Assembly: GCF_900187385.1 (NCBI RefSeq)
Contig: NZ_FYEY01000001.1
Coordinates: 7,192,001-7,256,000, forward strand
Direction: 5' to 3'
Origin: Streptomyces sp. 2114.4
GTDB taxonomy: Bacteria > Actinomycetota > Actinomycetes > Streptomycetales > Streptomycetaceae
DNA length: 64,000 nucleotides
Positions 17,934 through 27,345 of the stretch are shown here, piece after piece. A model generated the notes under the pieces. The model was given only the letters and a program-made list of their open reading frames with translations. It ran no database searches and had not been told where the DNA came from. The number at the start of each line of letters is the position of its first letter. Positions within the stretch are counted from its first letter, which is position 1. The position numbers and the translations under genes are program-made.

Positions 17934-18075
17934 TCAGGAAGGCCCGCTTGCCGGGCGGATCGCGCTCGCCGCCGGGGCCACCATGGCATCGAAGTCGATC
18001 ACGCCCGAGAGCGTCCCGTCCGAGACGACGACGTTCGCGGGCTCGCCGAGTTCATCCGCGAACTCATCGTAAGAC
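17934..18075 (-). pseudogene. Aminoglycoside phosphotransferase-family fragment
   Basis: Reads EPANVVVSDGTLSGVIDFDAM before a stop, matching the catalytic loop and DFG-like block of APH/choline-kinase-fold enzymes (H-G-D-x-x-P-x-N-V-x-V ... GVIDFGD), but with the catalytic HGD lost. Only ~45 codons remain. The rest of 17542-18088 has no supported gene. Confidence 0.55.
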
Positions 18076-18088
18076 CAGGGGCTTCCTG

Positions 18089-18493
18089 TCAGCCTGCCTC
18101 GGTAGCGGCAGGCTGAGGCGGCCTCTGTGTCTCGGCGCCCCCTGAGGGCGCGGCAGTGATGATGGTGTCGAGGATCGCGCGCGACGCCTGTAGATCTTCG
18201 ATGACGCGAGTGATTCGCTCGCCCTCCCGGCGCAGTTGGGCGAGCAGGTCCGGGCAGGTGGGCACGAGGTGCTCGTCGTCCGCCCGGATGCACGGCAGGA
18301 CCTGGGCGATCAGAGTGGTCGGAAGGCCTGCCGCCAGCAGACAGCGAATGCGGCGCACCGTCTCGACGTCCGACTCGCCATAGATGCGGTAGCCGCTGCG
18401 CAGTCTGTCGGGCGTCAGGAGTCCTTGCTGTTCGTAGTAGCGCAGCAGCCGCTCATGGACCCCGGTACGCTGCACCATCTCCTTCATGCGCAT
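18089..18493 (-). CDS. MerR-family transcriptional regulator
   Basis: 134 residues from ATG 18493. Winged HTH: MVQRTGVHERLLRYYEQQGLL then RSGYRIYGESDVETVRRIRCLLAAGLP, the canonical MerR DNA-binding domain, followed by a dimerisation coiled coil (DLLAQLRREGERITRVIEDLQ). The C-terminus lacks cysteine metal-binding pairs, arguing against a metal sensor. It is divergent from an alpha/beta hydrolase gene, with a MerR-type operator between them. A 10-bp hairpin (18089-18098 / 18107-18116) overlaps the stop codon and may terminate transcription. Confidence 0.92.
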   Translation of the reverse strand: MRMKEMVQRTGVHERLLRYYEQQGLLTPDRLRSGYRIYGESDVETVRRIRCLLAAGLPTTLIAQVLPCIRADDEHLVPTCPDLLAQLRREGERITRVIEDLQASRAILDTIITAAPSGGAETQRPPQPAATEAG

Positions 18494-18532
18494 GCCGTTC
18501 GCCCCATTCCTGCTCCCTTTGCGCGCCACGAC

Positions 18533-18562
18533 TTGACTCTGACACTGATGTCGGAGTTTAGC
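18533..18562 (+). promoter_or_regulatory. MerR-type promoter/operator of the hydrolase gene
   Basis: -35 TTGACT (18533-18538) and -10 TTTAGC (18557-18562) are separated by 18 bp. The dyad ACTCTGACA-ctga-TGTCGGAGT (18536-18557, 8 of 9 paired) fills the spacer. MerR regulators act on long-spacer promoters in just this way. The predicted start falls a few bases before ATG 18572, giving a nearly leaderless mRNA. Confidence 0.75.
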
Positions 18563-18571
18563 GTCGGCGGC

Positions 18572-19381
18572 ATGACCACTGATCACGTGCTTCCCACCCC
18601 TCACCTCGACGTCCTCGTGCAGGGGCGCGGCCCCGCACTTCTGCTCGCGCACGGCGCCGGCGGCGGCATCGAGGGGAACTTCGGCCTCGTCCTCGACGAC
18701 CTCGCCCAGGACCACACTCTCGTCGGCCCGCACTACCCCGGGGCCGGTGGCTCTGCCGTAGCCATAGAACCCCTGGACCTGGATGACCTCGCCGACCGCC
18801 TGGTCGCGGCCGCCGTCGCGGCCGGCCAGGACTCGTTCGCCGTCCTCGGGGAGTCCCTCGGCAGCGCCGTGGCCGTCCGGATCGCCACACGGCACCCCCA
18901 CCGTGTCCGGGCCCTCGTCCTCACCGCCGGCTTCGCTGCAGCCGATCCCGTCCTGGCGCTCGCCGCTCAGCTGATCAAGTCCCTGGCAGCCGCGGGTCAG
19001 TGGGAGGACGTGGCACGGCTCGCCCTCCTGTCCTGCATGTCCCCGGCGGGCCTGGCGGACCTCGAACCGGCCGCCCTCGACGAACCGGTCGCCCAGACCC
19101 TGACCGCGATGCCGCCGGGCATGCTGGACCACTTCGACCTGGTGTCCCGCGTGGACGTCCGGGCCGACCTGGCGAAGGTCGCCGCCCCCACCCTGGTGGT
19201 GGCGCCGACCGGCGACCGACTGGTGCTGCCCGAGAGCTCGTACCGTCTGGCGGCCGGTATCCCGGGCGCCCGGCTGATCGAACTGCCCGGCGCCGCCCAC
19301 ATCCTGAACCCGGCAGACCGGGCGACCTGGCTCCGCCACGTACGCGAGTTCCTCGCCGCACTCCCCGCCACGTCGGCGTGA
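18572..19381 (+). CDS. Alpha/beta hydrolase
   Basis: 269 residues. Oxyanion segment LLLAHGAGGGIEGNF, nucleophile elbow FAVLGESLGSAVAVR (G-E-S-L-G, Ser near residue 93), acid and His in the C-terminal part (VVAPTGDRLVLPESSY, GAAHILNPADRATW). An alpha/beta hydrolase-fold enzyme of unknown substrate. The in-frame ATG at 18548 lies inside the MerR operator and upstream of the predicted transcript start, so ATG 18572 is chosen. Expression is probably controlled by the divergent MerR gene. Followed by a decayed MFS efflux gene, perhaps once part of the same response. Confidence 0.9.
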   Translation: MTTDHVLPTPHLDVLVQGRGPALLLAHGAGGGIEGNFGLVLDDLAQDHTLVGPHYPGAGGSAVAIEPLDLDDLADRLVAAAVAAGQDSFAVLGESLGSAVAVRIATRHPHRVRALVLTAGFAAADPVLALAAQLIKSLAAAGQWEDVARLALLSCMSPAGLADLEPAALDEPVAQTLTAMPPGMLDHFDLVSRVDVRADLAKVAAPTLVVAPTGDRLVLPESSYRLAAGIPGARLIELPGAAHILNPADRATWLRHVREFLAALPATSA

Positions 19382-19408
19382 GCGCACCACTCCTCACGGA
19401 GCCGCACA

Positions 19409-20166
19409 ACAGCGGTCGTCTTCGCCGGAAACTCAACGGCCCTTGTTCTGGGCGTTCCCCTGGGCGCAGTCCTCGGCGACGTCGTCGGATGGCGCGGTGC
19501 CTTCGGCGCCGCGGCAGCCCTCGGTCTCGGGGCACTCGCCGCCTCTTGCCCGACATACCCAACCGCTCTACCCCACCGCAGTCGACCGGACTCGGCGGCG
19601 CGCTGCGCCTGCCCGGCCTACGACGCATGGTGACAGCAACCGCACTACTCATCTTCGGACACTTCACCGTATATACCTACGTGACCCCCCTCCTGCACGA
19701 CGCCGCTGCCTTCAGCGAGGCCGCCACCAGCATGCTCCTGGCCTTGTATGGACTGGCCGGCTTCCTGGGGACATGGCTCGGCGGTGCCCTGGTGGACCGT
19801 CGCCCGCACACCGTCCTGCTCGGCACCATCGCCCTGATGGCCGGCTCACTGGTGCTGCTAGGTGGGAGCATCCGACTGCAGCCACTCGCCGTGGTAGCCG
19901 TGGCCCTATGGGGCGTTGCCTTCGCCGCACTGCCGGTAACGCTGCAATCGAGCGTTCTCCGCCTGGGAGCCACCGCACCCGACGCCGCGTCCTCCTGGTA
20001 CGTCTCTGCTTTCAACCTGGGCATCGGAGGAGGAGCCCTGGGCATCGGCCTGCTGAGCGACTCCCCAGTGGCGATGCTCCCGTGGATGGCACTGATCCCC
20101 GTGGTACCGGCCTTCGTTTCTGCCTGGACCACACGGGCAGCCTTCTCCCATCCACAGTCGCCGTAA
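19409..20166 (+). pseudogene. MFS drug-efflux transporter, N-truncated and frameshifted
   Basis: Frame 1 (19409-~19545) reads TAVVFAGNSTALVLGVPLGA and VVGWRGAFGAAAALGLG, TM5 of AraJ/CflA-type MFS proteins. A shift then leads into PDIPNRS, LGGALRLPGLRRMVTATALL and seven more TM segments to TAA at 20166. The first four TM segments are missing. Confidence 0.85.
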
Positions 20167-20644
20167 ATGCCGGATTTGCTGCGGCAGAGCCCCTACCGTG
20201 ATCTTCGCGACCTGCGGCGAACGATTCCGACCGCCGGGGTGAGGTGTACGCATTTACTGCGGCAGAGCCGGGAGGACGGGGCGGGCATGGCGCGAACCAG
20301 TGAGCGAATTCGGGAGCGGGTGCGCGCTGCGTGTGCCGCGCCCGGGTGGTGCCCGTGTCCGCCCTGCCCTCGTCGTACGCCGCGGCGGGTCGGGCGGTAC
20401 CTCACCGGTGCGGGCATCGCGAAGTCCTCCGCGCGCATCTGCCGGATCTCACTGACGACATGGGGGTGGATGCTCGCCGGCGAACCCGCGCCGACCGGGC
20501 CCGCCCGCCGGGGCGCGAAGCCGCCCGCCCCCCGTCGCCGCGATCGACGACCCGGCACTGCCCGAGGTGCTTGCCGAACTGGCGGCGGCTCGGGCGGACG
20601 AGATGGACGCCTACACCGTCAACCGCGCACTATCCATCGCGCGC
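20167..20644 (+). pseudogene. Unresolved segment with a recombinase-like tail
   Basis: No intact gene. At about 20540-20660 the plus strand reads AIDDPALPEVLAELAAARAD and MDAYTVNRALSIARKAIGW, which resembles a helical region of actinomycete tyrosine recombinases. Two imperfect copies of ATTTGCTGCGGCAGAGCC begin near 20172 and 20252, about 80 bp apart. Confidence 0.35.
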
Positions 20645-21193
20645 AAGGCGATCGGCTGGCAGGGCGGGGGCCGGTCCTCGGGCGCGGGCCTCGTCGGTCT
20701 TCTGCAGCGCGTGGACCTTGGCCTTGAGCACGCGACCGGCGCGGGCGGCCACCGTGCGGTCCAGGGTGAGCTTGTACTCGGTGCGGCCGGTGACGACCAC
20801 GCCGGACAGGCGACGGTCGATGGCCGACGGTGCGGTGAAGGTGCCGGCCTTCCAGCCGGGCTGGACCCACAGCCACTCGACGAACGCGGTCAGAGACCCG
20901 GGGATGATGGCGGTGGTCGGCAGGCCGAGCAGCGCGCAGAAGGTCTCCCACTGCTTTCGGTCCGCGGCGTAGCCCTCGACGGTGTTCCGCGGGCGGAGGT
21001 CGATCTCGTGCTGGGCGGAGCGCTTCTCCAGCTCGGCGAGTTCGGCCAGGACCTCGTCGTCGAAGTCGGTGCCGGTCGGGGCGAGGTCGGCGGGGGCGGG
21101 CAGGTGCGCCTCGGTGATGCGGCACGGCTTCCGTTCCCTCGAATTTGGTGGAACCTTCCCTCTTGCCTGTTGCTGGTGGGATCCTCCCCGCAT
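20645..21193 (-). pseudogene. Tyrosine recombinase, N-terminal fragment
   Basis: From ATG 21193: FDDEVLAELAELEKRSAQHE, RPRNTVEGYAADRKQWETFC, then PTTAIIPGSLTAFVEWL. This is a SAM-like core-binding domain with linker, ending near 20650 without the catalytic domain. It meets a recombinase-like fragment on the opposite strand at ~20645. Confidence 0.65.
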
Positions 21194-21350
21194 GTGACGT
21201 ATTCGTGGGTTAGGGGCCGTCGCGGTCGCGGCAGCAGGATTCCTGCTGGTGACGGGGTGTGGGAATGACGGCGGGAAGAGGGACAGAAAGTCGTCGCGGT
21301 CGCCGCGGGCAGAATCGTGCCGGCGTTTCGTGCCCACCGCATATCGATGA
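21192..21350 (+). pseudogene. Lipoprotein gene remnant with stop at codon 2
   Basis: ATG (21192) is followed at once by TGA, after which the same frame reads RIRGLGAVAVAAAGFLLVTG then CGND, a perfect signal peptide with lipobox (LVTGC). A further 32 codons lead to a stop. Best read as a lipoprotein gene killed by a nonsense codon and truncated. Confidence 0.45.
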
Positions 21351-21455
21351 CGAACCCCTTCGCGGCAGCTCTGGCTGGATTGTGGCTGGACAGTTGATAT
21401 GGGCCGCCGGACCATGGCGCGCAGGCGCGAGGCCGTTCAGGGGAGGACCGTCGGC

Positions 21456-22025
21456 ATGGGCTTGAATGAGGAAGAAGAGCCAGGCGGCCGGCGGCCCTGG
21501 CAGCGGTCGCGCGCTAGCGGTAACCCAGGGGCGGCTGGGCCTGGAGGCCCCAGTGGGCCCGGGGCACTCAGCCAGGGCCGGATCCCCTCAGGGGCGCAGA
21601 TGCCGCAGCCGGTAAGGAGCCTTCGCGTCTTGATGATGATCCTGGGCGGTATGCAGGCCGTCCTCGGACTTGCTCTGCTGACCAACAGCGTGGCTGTCGC
21701 CACAGCCATCTGGGGCGAGGGCGACGCCTCGACCCCGTGCTGCACCACGCCAGGTGCGGCTCACTCCGGGAACATCGTATTCGCCGGAGTGCTCGTGCTT
21801 GCGGTTGCTGCATGGGGCGTCACTACCGCTTTGAAGTTCCCCACGCGCCACCCGAATCTGCGCGTCTCCGCCTTCGCCTACGGTTGGACGGCGCTGCCCT
21901 TCACCCTGGCATTCTTCGAGGTAGCGCCCATTCTGGGCCTGATCTGGCTCGTGCCGGCCATCCTGGCAATCGTCCGCCCTAACCAGCCGGAAAGCCGTGC
22001 TTGGTTCGGTCATCAGCCCCTCTGA
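21456..22025 (+). CDS. Membrane protein, four predicted TM segments
   Basis: 189 residues from ATG 21456 (GGGGAGG about 10 bp upstream). Residues ~1-50 are hydrophilic and Gly/Pro-rich. Hydrophobic segments follow: VLMMILGGMQAVLGLALLTN, NIVFAGVLVLAVAAWGVTTAL, FAYGWTALPFTLAFFEVA and LGLIWLVPAILAIV. A cysteine pair (TPCCTT) lies in the first extracytoplasmic loop. No family recognised beyond small actinobacterial membrane proteins. Confidence 0.7.
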   Translation: MGLNEEEEPGGRRPWQRSRASGNPGAAGPGGPSGPGALSQGRIPSGAQMPQPVRSLRVLMMILGGMQAVLGLALLTNSVAVATAIWGEGDASTPCCTTPGAAHSGNIVFAGVLVLAVAAWGVTTALKFPTRHPNLRVSAFAYGWTALPFTLAFFEVAPILGLIWLVPAILAIVRPNQPESRAWFGHQPL

Positions 22026-22059
22026 GGCGGGACTTTGAAGACAGACTCTAAGCCCGACG

Positions 22060-22290
22060 ATTCCTCGGCTGGGGAACAGGATTCGGCAGCCGGTCCTGGC
22101 CCTGGCGTTGCCGGGCTGTGCGAGGCGTGCGGCTTGAGCATTTTGATCCGGTTGACGTGCCCTCGACGGCACCCGAGTTCCAGCTCAGGATCAGCCCGGC
22201 GATGACTGCGTCGAGGCCGCGGGCGATGCCGGCGGCGAGGGTGTGGAGGCTGGGCACGGAGGCTTACGGGAGGGCGGCGGCGTAAGAGGA
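22060..22290 (-). pseudogene. ISL3-family transposase, C-terminal remnant
   Basis: Reads LPSLHTLAAGIARGLDAVIA, GLILSWNSGAVEGT, then in the next frame VNRIKMLK. This is the C-terminal signature of ISL3 transposases (GLTLxWSNGxxEGxVNRIKxLK), frameshifted. The rest of 22291-22624 shows nothing supported. Confidence 0.7.
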
Positions 22291-22624
22291 CGGGCCGTCA
22301 TGACCCGACGGCGGAGGTCAGCCGAGTAGCGTCGGATGCTTTCGCGGCCGGGACGGGAGCTGGGCACTTGCGTCATAGGGGGACAGGTCAGCCGCCGCGG
22401 GCCGGGGCAGCCACGTAGCGCTCGGCCGCGGAGCGGACCCGTCGAGGTTCGCCGCCACCAGCATTCACGTAGCGGTCAGGTGCGGCGGTTCCCGTTTCCC
22501 TCCTTGGAGTGGTTTGGTCCAGCCACTGGGCCGCGGCCGGTGATCTTCCGGTTGCCTCTCGGACAGCAGGCATGGTGCGTACGAGCAGTCCATGCGCCGA
22601 CACGCGCACAGCAGAGGGGCCACT

Positions 22625-25024
22625 ATGACCGACGGGACGGTTCTATTCGCGGTACACGAGTTCCCACAGAGTCAAGGCGTCGCCGCCGAGCAACTGCGCA
22701 GAATCCGCCACGATTTGGAGACCCGAGGCATTGACGTGCGCTGGGCCACCACGGCCGAAGACGCCCAGGCAGTGCTGCGAACCGAGGCGGGCACGGCTGC
22801 CGTCGTGCTCGACTGGGACCTTCCCCAGGCCGCCGGAGAAGGCGGCGAAGCAGGCGGTGCCGAGGTACTGCGCCACGTCGGCCGGCGCTTCCAGAATCTC
22901 CCCGTCTTCCTGGTCACGAACGGCGAAGACCTGGAACACCTGCCCTTGTGGGTGGCCGAAACGGTGATCGGCTACATCTGGCCGCTGGAGGACACCGCGC
23001 CCTTCATCGCCGGACGCATCGCCAGCGCCGCCCGCGGCTACCAGCACGACCTGCTACCCCCGTTCTTCAAGGCACTGCGCCGCTTCGACCACGCGCACGA
23101 GTACTCCTGGCACACCCCTGCCCACTCCGGCGGTGTCGCCTTCCTCAAGTCCCCCGTCGGCCGGGCCTTCCACGACTACTTCGGGGAACGGCTGCTGCGC
23201 AGCGACCTGTCCATCTCCGTCGGGGAACTCGGTTCCCTCTTCGAACACACCGGCCCGGTAGGTGCCGCCGAGCGCAACGCCGCCCGCGTCTTCGGCGCCG
23301 ACCGCACCTACTTCGTACTCCACGGCGACTCCACCTGCGACCGGATGGTCGGTCACTTCAGCGTCACCCAGGACGAGATCGCACTGGTGGACCGCAACTG
23401 CCACAAGTCGGTGCTGCATGGTCTGGTCCTCTCTGGAGCCCGGCCGGTCTACCTGGTCCCCACCCGCAACGGCTACGGTCTGGCAGGCCCCCTGCCGCCC
23501 GCCGAGATTCAGGCACCCTCGGTCGCCTCCCGGGCCGGCCGCAACCCACTGGCCCAGGGCGCCGTCTCGCCCACGGCGCAGTACGCGGTGCTGACGAACT
23601 CCACCTACGACGGCCTGTGTTACGACACCGTCCAGGTCGCCCAGGCCCTCGCACCCAGTACCCCTCGGCTCCACTTCGACGAAGCCTGGTTCGCCTACGC
23701 CCGCTTCCACCCCCTTTACGCCGGCCGCTACGGCATGGCGGTGGGCCACGAAACCTTCCCCGGACCCGAACGCCCCACAGTCTTCTCCACCCAGTCCACC
23801 CACAAGCTGCTGGCCGCCCTGTCACAGAGCGCCATGGTGCACATCAAATCCGCACCCCGGGCGCCGGTGGAGCACGACCGGTTCAACGAGGCGTTCATGA
23901 TGCACGGCACCACCTCACCGCTGTATCCGATGATCGCCTCCCTCGACGTGGCCACGGCGATGATGGACGGCCCCCAGGGCCGCTGCCTTATCGACGAAGC
24001 GGTGACCGAAGCCATCCGCTTTCGCCAGACGGTCGTACGCGTCGCCCGGCGCATCGCCGCCGCTGCCGACGACCGGCCCGACTGGTTCTTCGGCGTCTGG
24101 CAACCCGCGGCCGTGACCGACCCGGCCACCGGCGAGCGTCTCCCCTTCGCCGACGCCTCCCTGGAACGGCTGCGCACCGATCCGTCCTGCTGGCAGCTGG
24201 AGCCCGACGCCGACTGGCACGGCTTCACCGGACTGACCAAGGGCTACTGCCTGCTCGATCCCATCAAGGTCACCCTCACCTGCCCCGGCATCGACGCCAC
24301 CGGCCAGATGTCCTCCTGGGGCATCCCCGCCCGCATCCTCACCGCCTACCTGGCCACCAGGGACATCGTGGTGGAGAAGACCGACAGCTACACCACGCTC
24401 ATCCTCTTCTCCATGGGGATCACCAAGGGCAAGTGGGGAACCCTGATGGACGCCCTCATGGACTTCAAAACGCTCTACGACCACGACGCACCCCTGGAGC
24501 GGGTACTGCCCGAGCTGGTCGCCGCCCACCCCCACCGCTACACCGGCCAGACCCTGCGCGGGTTGTGCCAGGAGATGCACGACCACCTGCGCGGTGCCCG
24601 CCTGGTCGAGCTGCTCGACACCGCATTCCAGGAGCTGCCCGAGCCCGTCACCCCGCCCCAGCACTGCTATCAGCGCCTCATCCGCGGCGGCACCGAGCGG
24701 GTAAGGCTGACCGACGCGGCCGGCCGGGTGGCCGCTGCCATGGTCACCGTCACCCCGCCGGGCATCCCCGTCCTCATGCCCGGCGAAAACACCGGCGCCC
24801 ACGACGGCCCGCTGCTGCGGTACCTGACCGCCCTGGAGTCCTTCGACAGGCGCTTCCCCGGCTTTCACAGCGAGACCCACGGCGTCACCGTCGCTGCGGA
24901 CACCGGCGACTACCTCATCGAATGCGTACGCCAGATCCCCGCCCAGCAAACCGGCCGCGCCACCGGAGAGCACCACTCGACACCGACGCCGCACCCGGTC
25001 GGCCCCCAACGGCCCACAGACTGA
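22625..25024 (+). CDS. Orn/Lys/Arg decarboxylase (AAT-fold, PLP-dependent)
   Basis: 799 residues. Residues 1-130 form a receiver-like wing domain (TVLFAVHEFPQSQGV, AVVLDWDLPQ). The PLP core follows: HTPAHSGGVAFLKSPVGRAF, HGDSTCDRMVGHF, LVDRNCHKSVLHGL, HFDEAWFAYARFHPLY, and the Schiff-base lysine STQSTHKLLAAL (Lys394). The C-terminal domain carries VTVTPPGIPVLMPGE. This is the class of biodegradative arginine/lysine/ornithine decarboxylases, releasing CO2 and a polyamine or agmatine; the substrate cannot be settled from sequence alone. ATG 22625 is chosen (AGAGGGG upstream). It stands alone, without the antiporter usually paired with acid-resistance decarboxylases. Confidence 0.92.
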   Translation: MTDGTVLFAVHEFPQSQGVAAEQLRRIRHDLETRGIDVRWATTAEDAQAVLRTEAGTAAVVLDWDLPQAAGEGGEAGGAEVLRHVGRRFQNLPVFLVTNGEDLEHLPLWVAETVIGYIWPLEDTAPFIAGRIASAARGYQHDLLPPFFKALRRFDHAHEYSWHTPAHSGGVAFLKSPVGRAFHDYFGERLLRSDLSISVGELGSLFEHTGPVGAAERNAARVFGADRTYFVLHGDSTCDRMVGHFSVTQDEIALVDRNCHKSVLHGLVLSGARPVYLVPTRNGYGLAGPLPPAEIQAPSVASRAGRNPLAQGAVSPTAQYAVLTNSTYDGLCYDTVQVAQALAPSTPRLHFDEAWFAYARFHPLYAGRYGMAVGHETFPGPERPTVFSTQSTHKLLAALSQSAMVHIKSAPRAPVEHDRFNEAFMMHGTTSPLYPMIASLDVATAMMDGPQGRCLIDEAVTEAIRFRQTVVRVARRIAAAADDRPDWFFGVWQPAAVTDPATGERLPFADASLERLRTDPSCWQLEPDADWHGFTGLTKGYCLLDPIKVTLTCPGIDATGQMSSWGIPARILTAYLATRDIVVEKTDSYTTLILFSMGITKGKWGTLMDALMDFKTLYDHDAPLERVLPELVAAHPHRYTGQTLRGLCQEMHDHLRGARLVELLDTAFQELPEPVTPPQHCYQRLIRGGTERVRLTDAAGRVAAAMVTVTPPGIPVLMPGENTGAHDGPLLRYLTALESFDRRFPGFHSETHGVTVAADTGDYLIECVRQIPAQQTGRATGEHHSTPTPHPVGPQRPTD

Positions 25025-25249
25025 CGGCAAGGTACCGGGTACCCCCGCCTTTCCCCGGGGCGGGCGGGGAGCGGTCGTCGAACCGGAAAGAGCACCGGAC
25101 TGCGGTCGTCTCCGGCGGGGACGGCACTTCGACGAGGGCTACCAGGGAACGGTCTGGCCCCGATAGCTGAGGGGTTGGCGAGCGCCCGGTAGGCCACGCC
25201 CGTAGGTCTGGGGTCGCCAGGGACGCGTCCGGCGCGGTTGGCTGCCTAA

Positions 25250-26945
25250 GGGCTTGCAGGGAATCAAGGTGTTGCTTCCCGTTCTGGTGCTCGTTGGTGT
25301 GGTATGCGCATCCCGGACCAGATCCGTACCCAACTGGCTGTGAAATTCGCGGTGTTGTTCCCACACCTGGACGAGCGACAGCGGCGGTTGCTGATGGCCG
25401 CGGAGGCCAGGGTGCTGGGGCACGGCGGCATCCGGGCCGTCGCTCAGGCAGCCGCAGTGAGTGAGACGACGGTCCGCAAGGGCGTGCTCGAGCTGGAGGC
25501 CGGCGAGGAGCCGCTGGGGCGGGTGCGTCGGCCGGGCGGTGGACGCAAACGGGTCGCGGACCTCGACCCTGGACTGCGGCCCGCACTGCTGGCACTGGTG
25601 GTGCCGGACGAACGCGGGGATCCGATGTCGCCACTGCGGTGGACGGTGAAGTCCACCCGTACCCTCGCGCGGGAGCTGACCCGGGCCGGGCACAAGGTCA
25701 GCGCGGACACCGTTGCGGGTCTGCTGCGGGTGGAGGGCTTCAGTCTGCAGGCCAACGCCAAGACCATCGAGGGCAGCCAGCACCCGGACCGGGATGCCCA
25801 GTTCCGCTATCTCAACGAGCAGGCGCGCGAGTACCGGGACGCCGGCCAGCCGGTGATCAGCGTGGACACCAAGAAGAAGGAGCTCGTCGGAGAGTTCAAA
25901 AACAGCGGTCAGAAGTGGCGGCCGGCGGGTGACCCGGTGCCGGTGAACATCCACGACTTCGCCGACCCATAGCTGGGCAAGGCCGTCCCGTATGGGATCT
26001 ACGACCTGGAGTCGAACACCGGCTGGGTCAATGTAGGCACCGACCACGACCCCGCCGCGTTCGCGGTGGAATCCATCCGCCGCTGGTGGCACGGTCAGGG
26101 CCAGGCCGCCTACCCGCGGGCAACACGGCTGCTGATCACCGCGGACGCGGGCGGCTCGAACGGTTACCGCAGCCGAGCCTGGAAACTCGAGCTCGCCCGC
26201 CTCGCTGCTGAGACTGGGCTGACGATCACCGTGTGCCACCTGCCTCCGGGGACGTCGAAGTGGAACAAGATCGAGCACAGGCTCTTCTCCCACATCACCA
26301 TGAACTGGCGCGGCTGCCCGCTGACCAGCCACGAAGTCATCGTCCAGTCGATCGCCGCGACCACGACCCGCACCGGACTGCGCGTGACCGCTCAACTGGA
26401 CACCAGCACCTATCCCACCGGCGTTCAGATCAAGGACGCGGAGATTGCCGCCCTGCCGCTGACCCGGCACACATTCCACGGCGACTGGAACTATGCCCTG
26501 CATCCCCAGCCCGTCCCGTCCGTCCGGGAGCCCCGGGCCCCGCAGACCCCCGACCGCCAGTGGGACCCGGCCCAGCTGTCCCATCCCGAGCTGACCGGGA
26601 TGACCCACTGGCGACTGGACCAACTCACACGAACTTTGACCCCGGACGGTAACACCCAGCGCGGCCGCCCGCCCCGGCTCTCCTTCCCCGAACAGGTCCT
26701 GGCCACTGTGCTCCACCTGCGGGTCGCCCTGGCCGCGGAACCTCTGGCCGTGCTGTTCGGCAGCAGCAGGGCCGCCATGCACCGCACCCTCCTCAAGAAC
26801 CGGCGACTACTCAAAGCCCACGGCATCGCCATCACACCCGCAACGACCCCGCCGCGTCCCTCGCGGTTCTCCAAGCACGGGTCCTCGCCCTGACCCGCCA
26901 GACCAGCAACAAGATCAAGACGACGTGTTAATGATCGGCAAGCCC
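25250..26945 (+). mobile_element. ISAzo13-family insertion sequence, 1.7 kb
   Basis: Short terminal inverted repeats GGGCTTGC (25250-25257) and GCAAGCCC (26938-26945), flanked on both sides by TAA, a possible 3-bp target duplication. It holds one transposase frame interrupted by an amber codon. Boundaries inferred from the repeats. Confidence 0.7.
25304..26893 (+). pseudogene. ISAzo13-family transposase with in-frame amber codon
   Basis: A single uninterrupted frame apart from TAG at 25970-25972. Upstream part: HTH (AAAVSETTVRKGVLELE) and VISVDTKKKELVGEFKNSG; then HDFADP-stop-LGKAVPYGIYDL, where family members have Glu (GAG to TAG, one base). Downstream: GWVNVGTDHDPAAFAVESIR, LLITADAGGSNGYRSRAWK, HLPPGTSKWNKIEHRLFSHI. 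These are ISAzo13 (Rhodopirellula-type) DDE blocks. All else looks intact, so the inactivation is recent. Confidence 0.88.
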
Positions 26946-27119
26946 TAAGCCGTGTCCCGTAAGTGATCTTCTAACGCGTTCGGGCACGGGTCACCGACTC
27001 CGGGCCCCTCTATCCGGTGAGGGTCGCCCGTGCTGGGCCCGTTCTGAGTTGAGATCACGGGATCGGCCTCTCCTGCTTCTGGAAGGCGTCGGCTGCGGTG
27101 GACAGGTCGTGTGACGTGT

Positions 27120-27230
27120 GGCGATCTGGCTGATGGGGACGGGGAGTTGATCGAGTCGCACCTGCCGCTGGGGACGTTCGGGCCGATCCCTGACTGCGCC
27201 GCTGCGTCAACGCAGCGATGTAGAGGTTAG
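27120..27230 (+). pseudogene. IS5-family transposase, N-terminal fragment
   Basis: Reads GDLADGDGELIESHLPLGTF then GPIPDC before diverging to a stop; this is the start block of IS5-group transposases (LTDAEWELIxPxLPxGxxGPxP). About 25 codons match. Confidence 0.7.
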
Positions 27231-27345
27231 TGGGGTGACTTGGCAGCAAATCACGGGATAACGGAGGGATAACTACCCCGGTTACGGTGGCGCACGACCC
27301 CGGATCCCCCGAGCGTTCAACCGAACGATCAGCCGAAGGAGAACC

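Noticed and set aside
22948..25170. 740-codon plus frame inside the decarboxylase gene
   Set aside because: Shifted frame of the decarboxylase, dominated by Arg/Pro/Gly; no motif.
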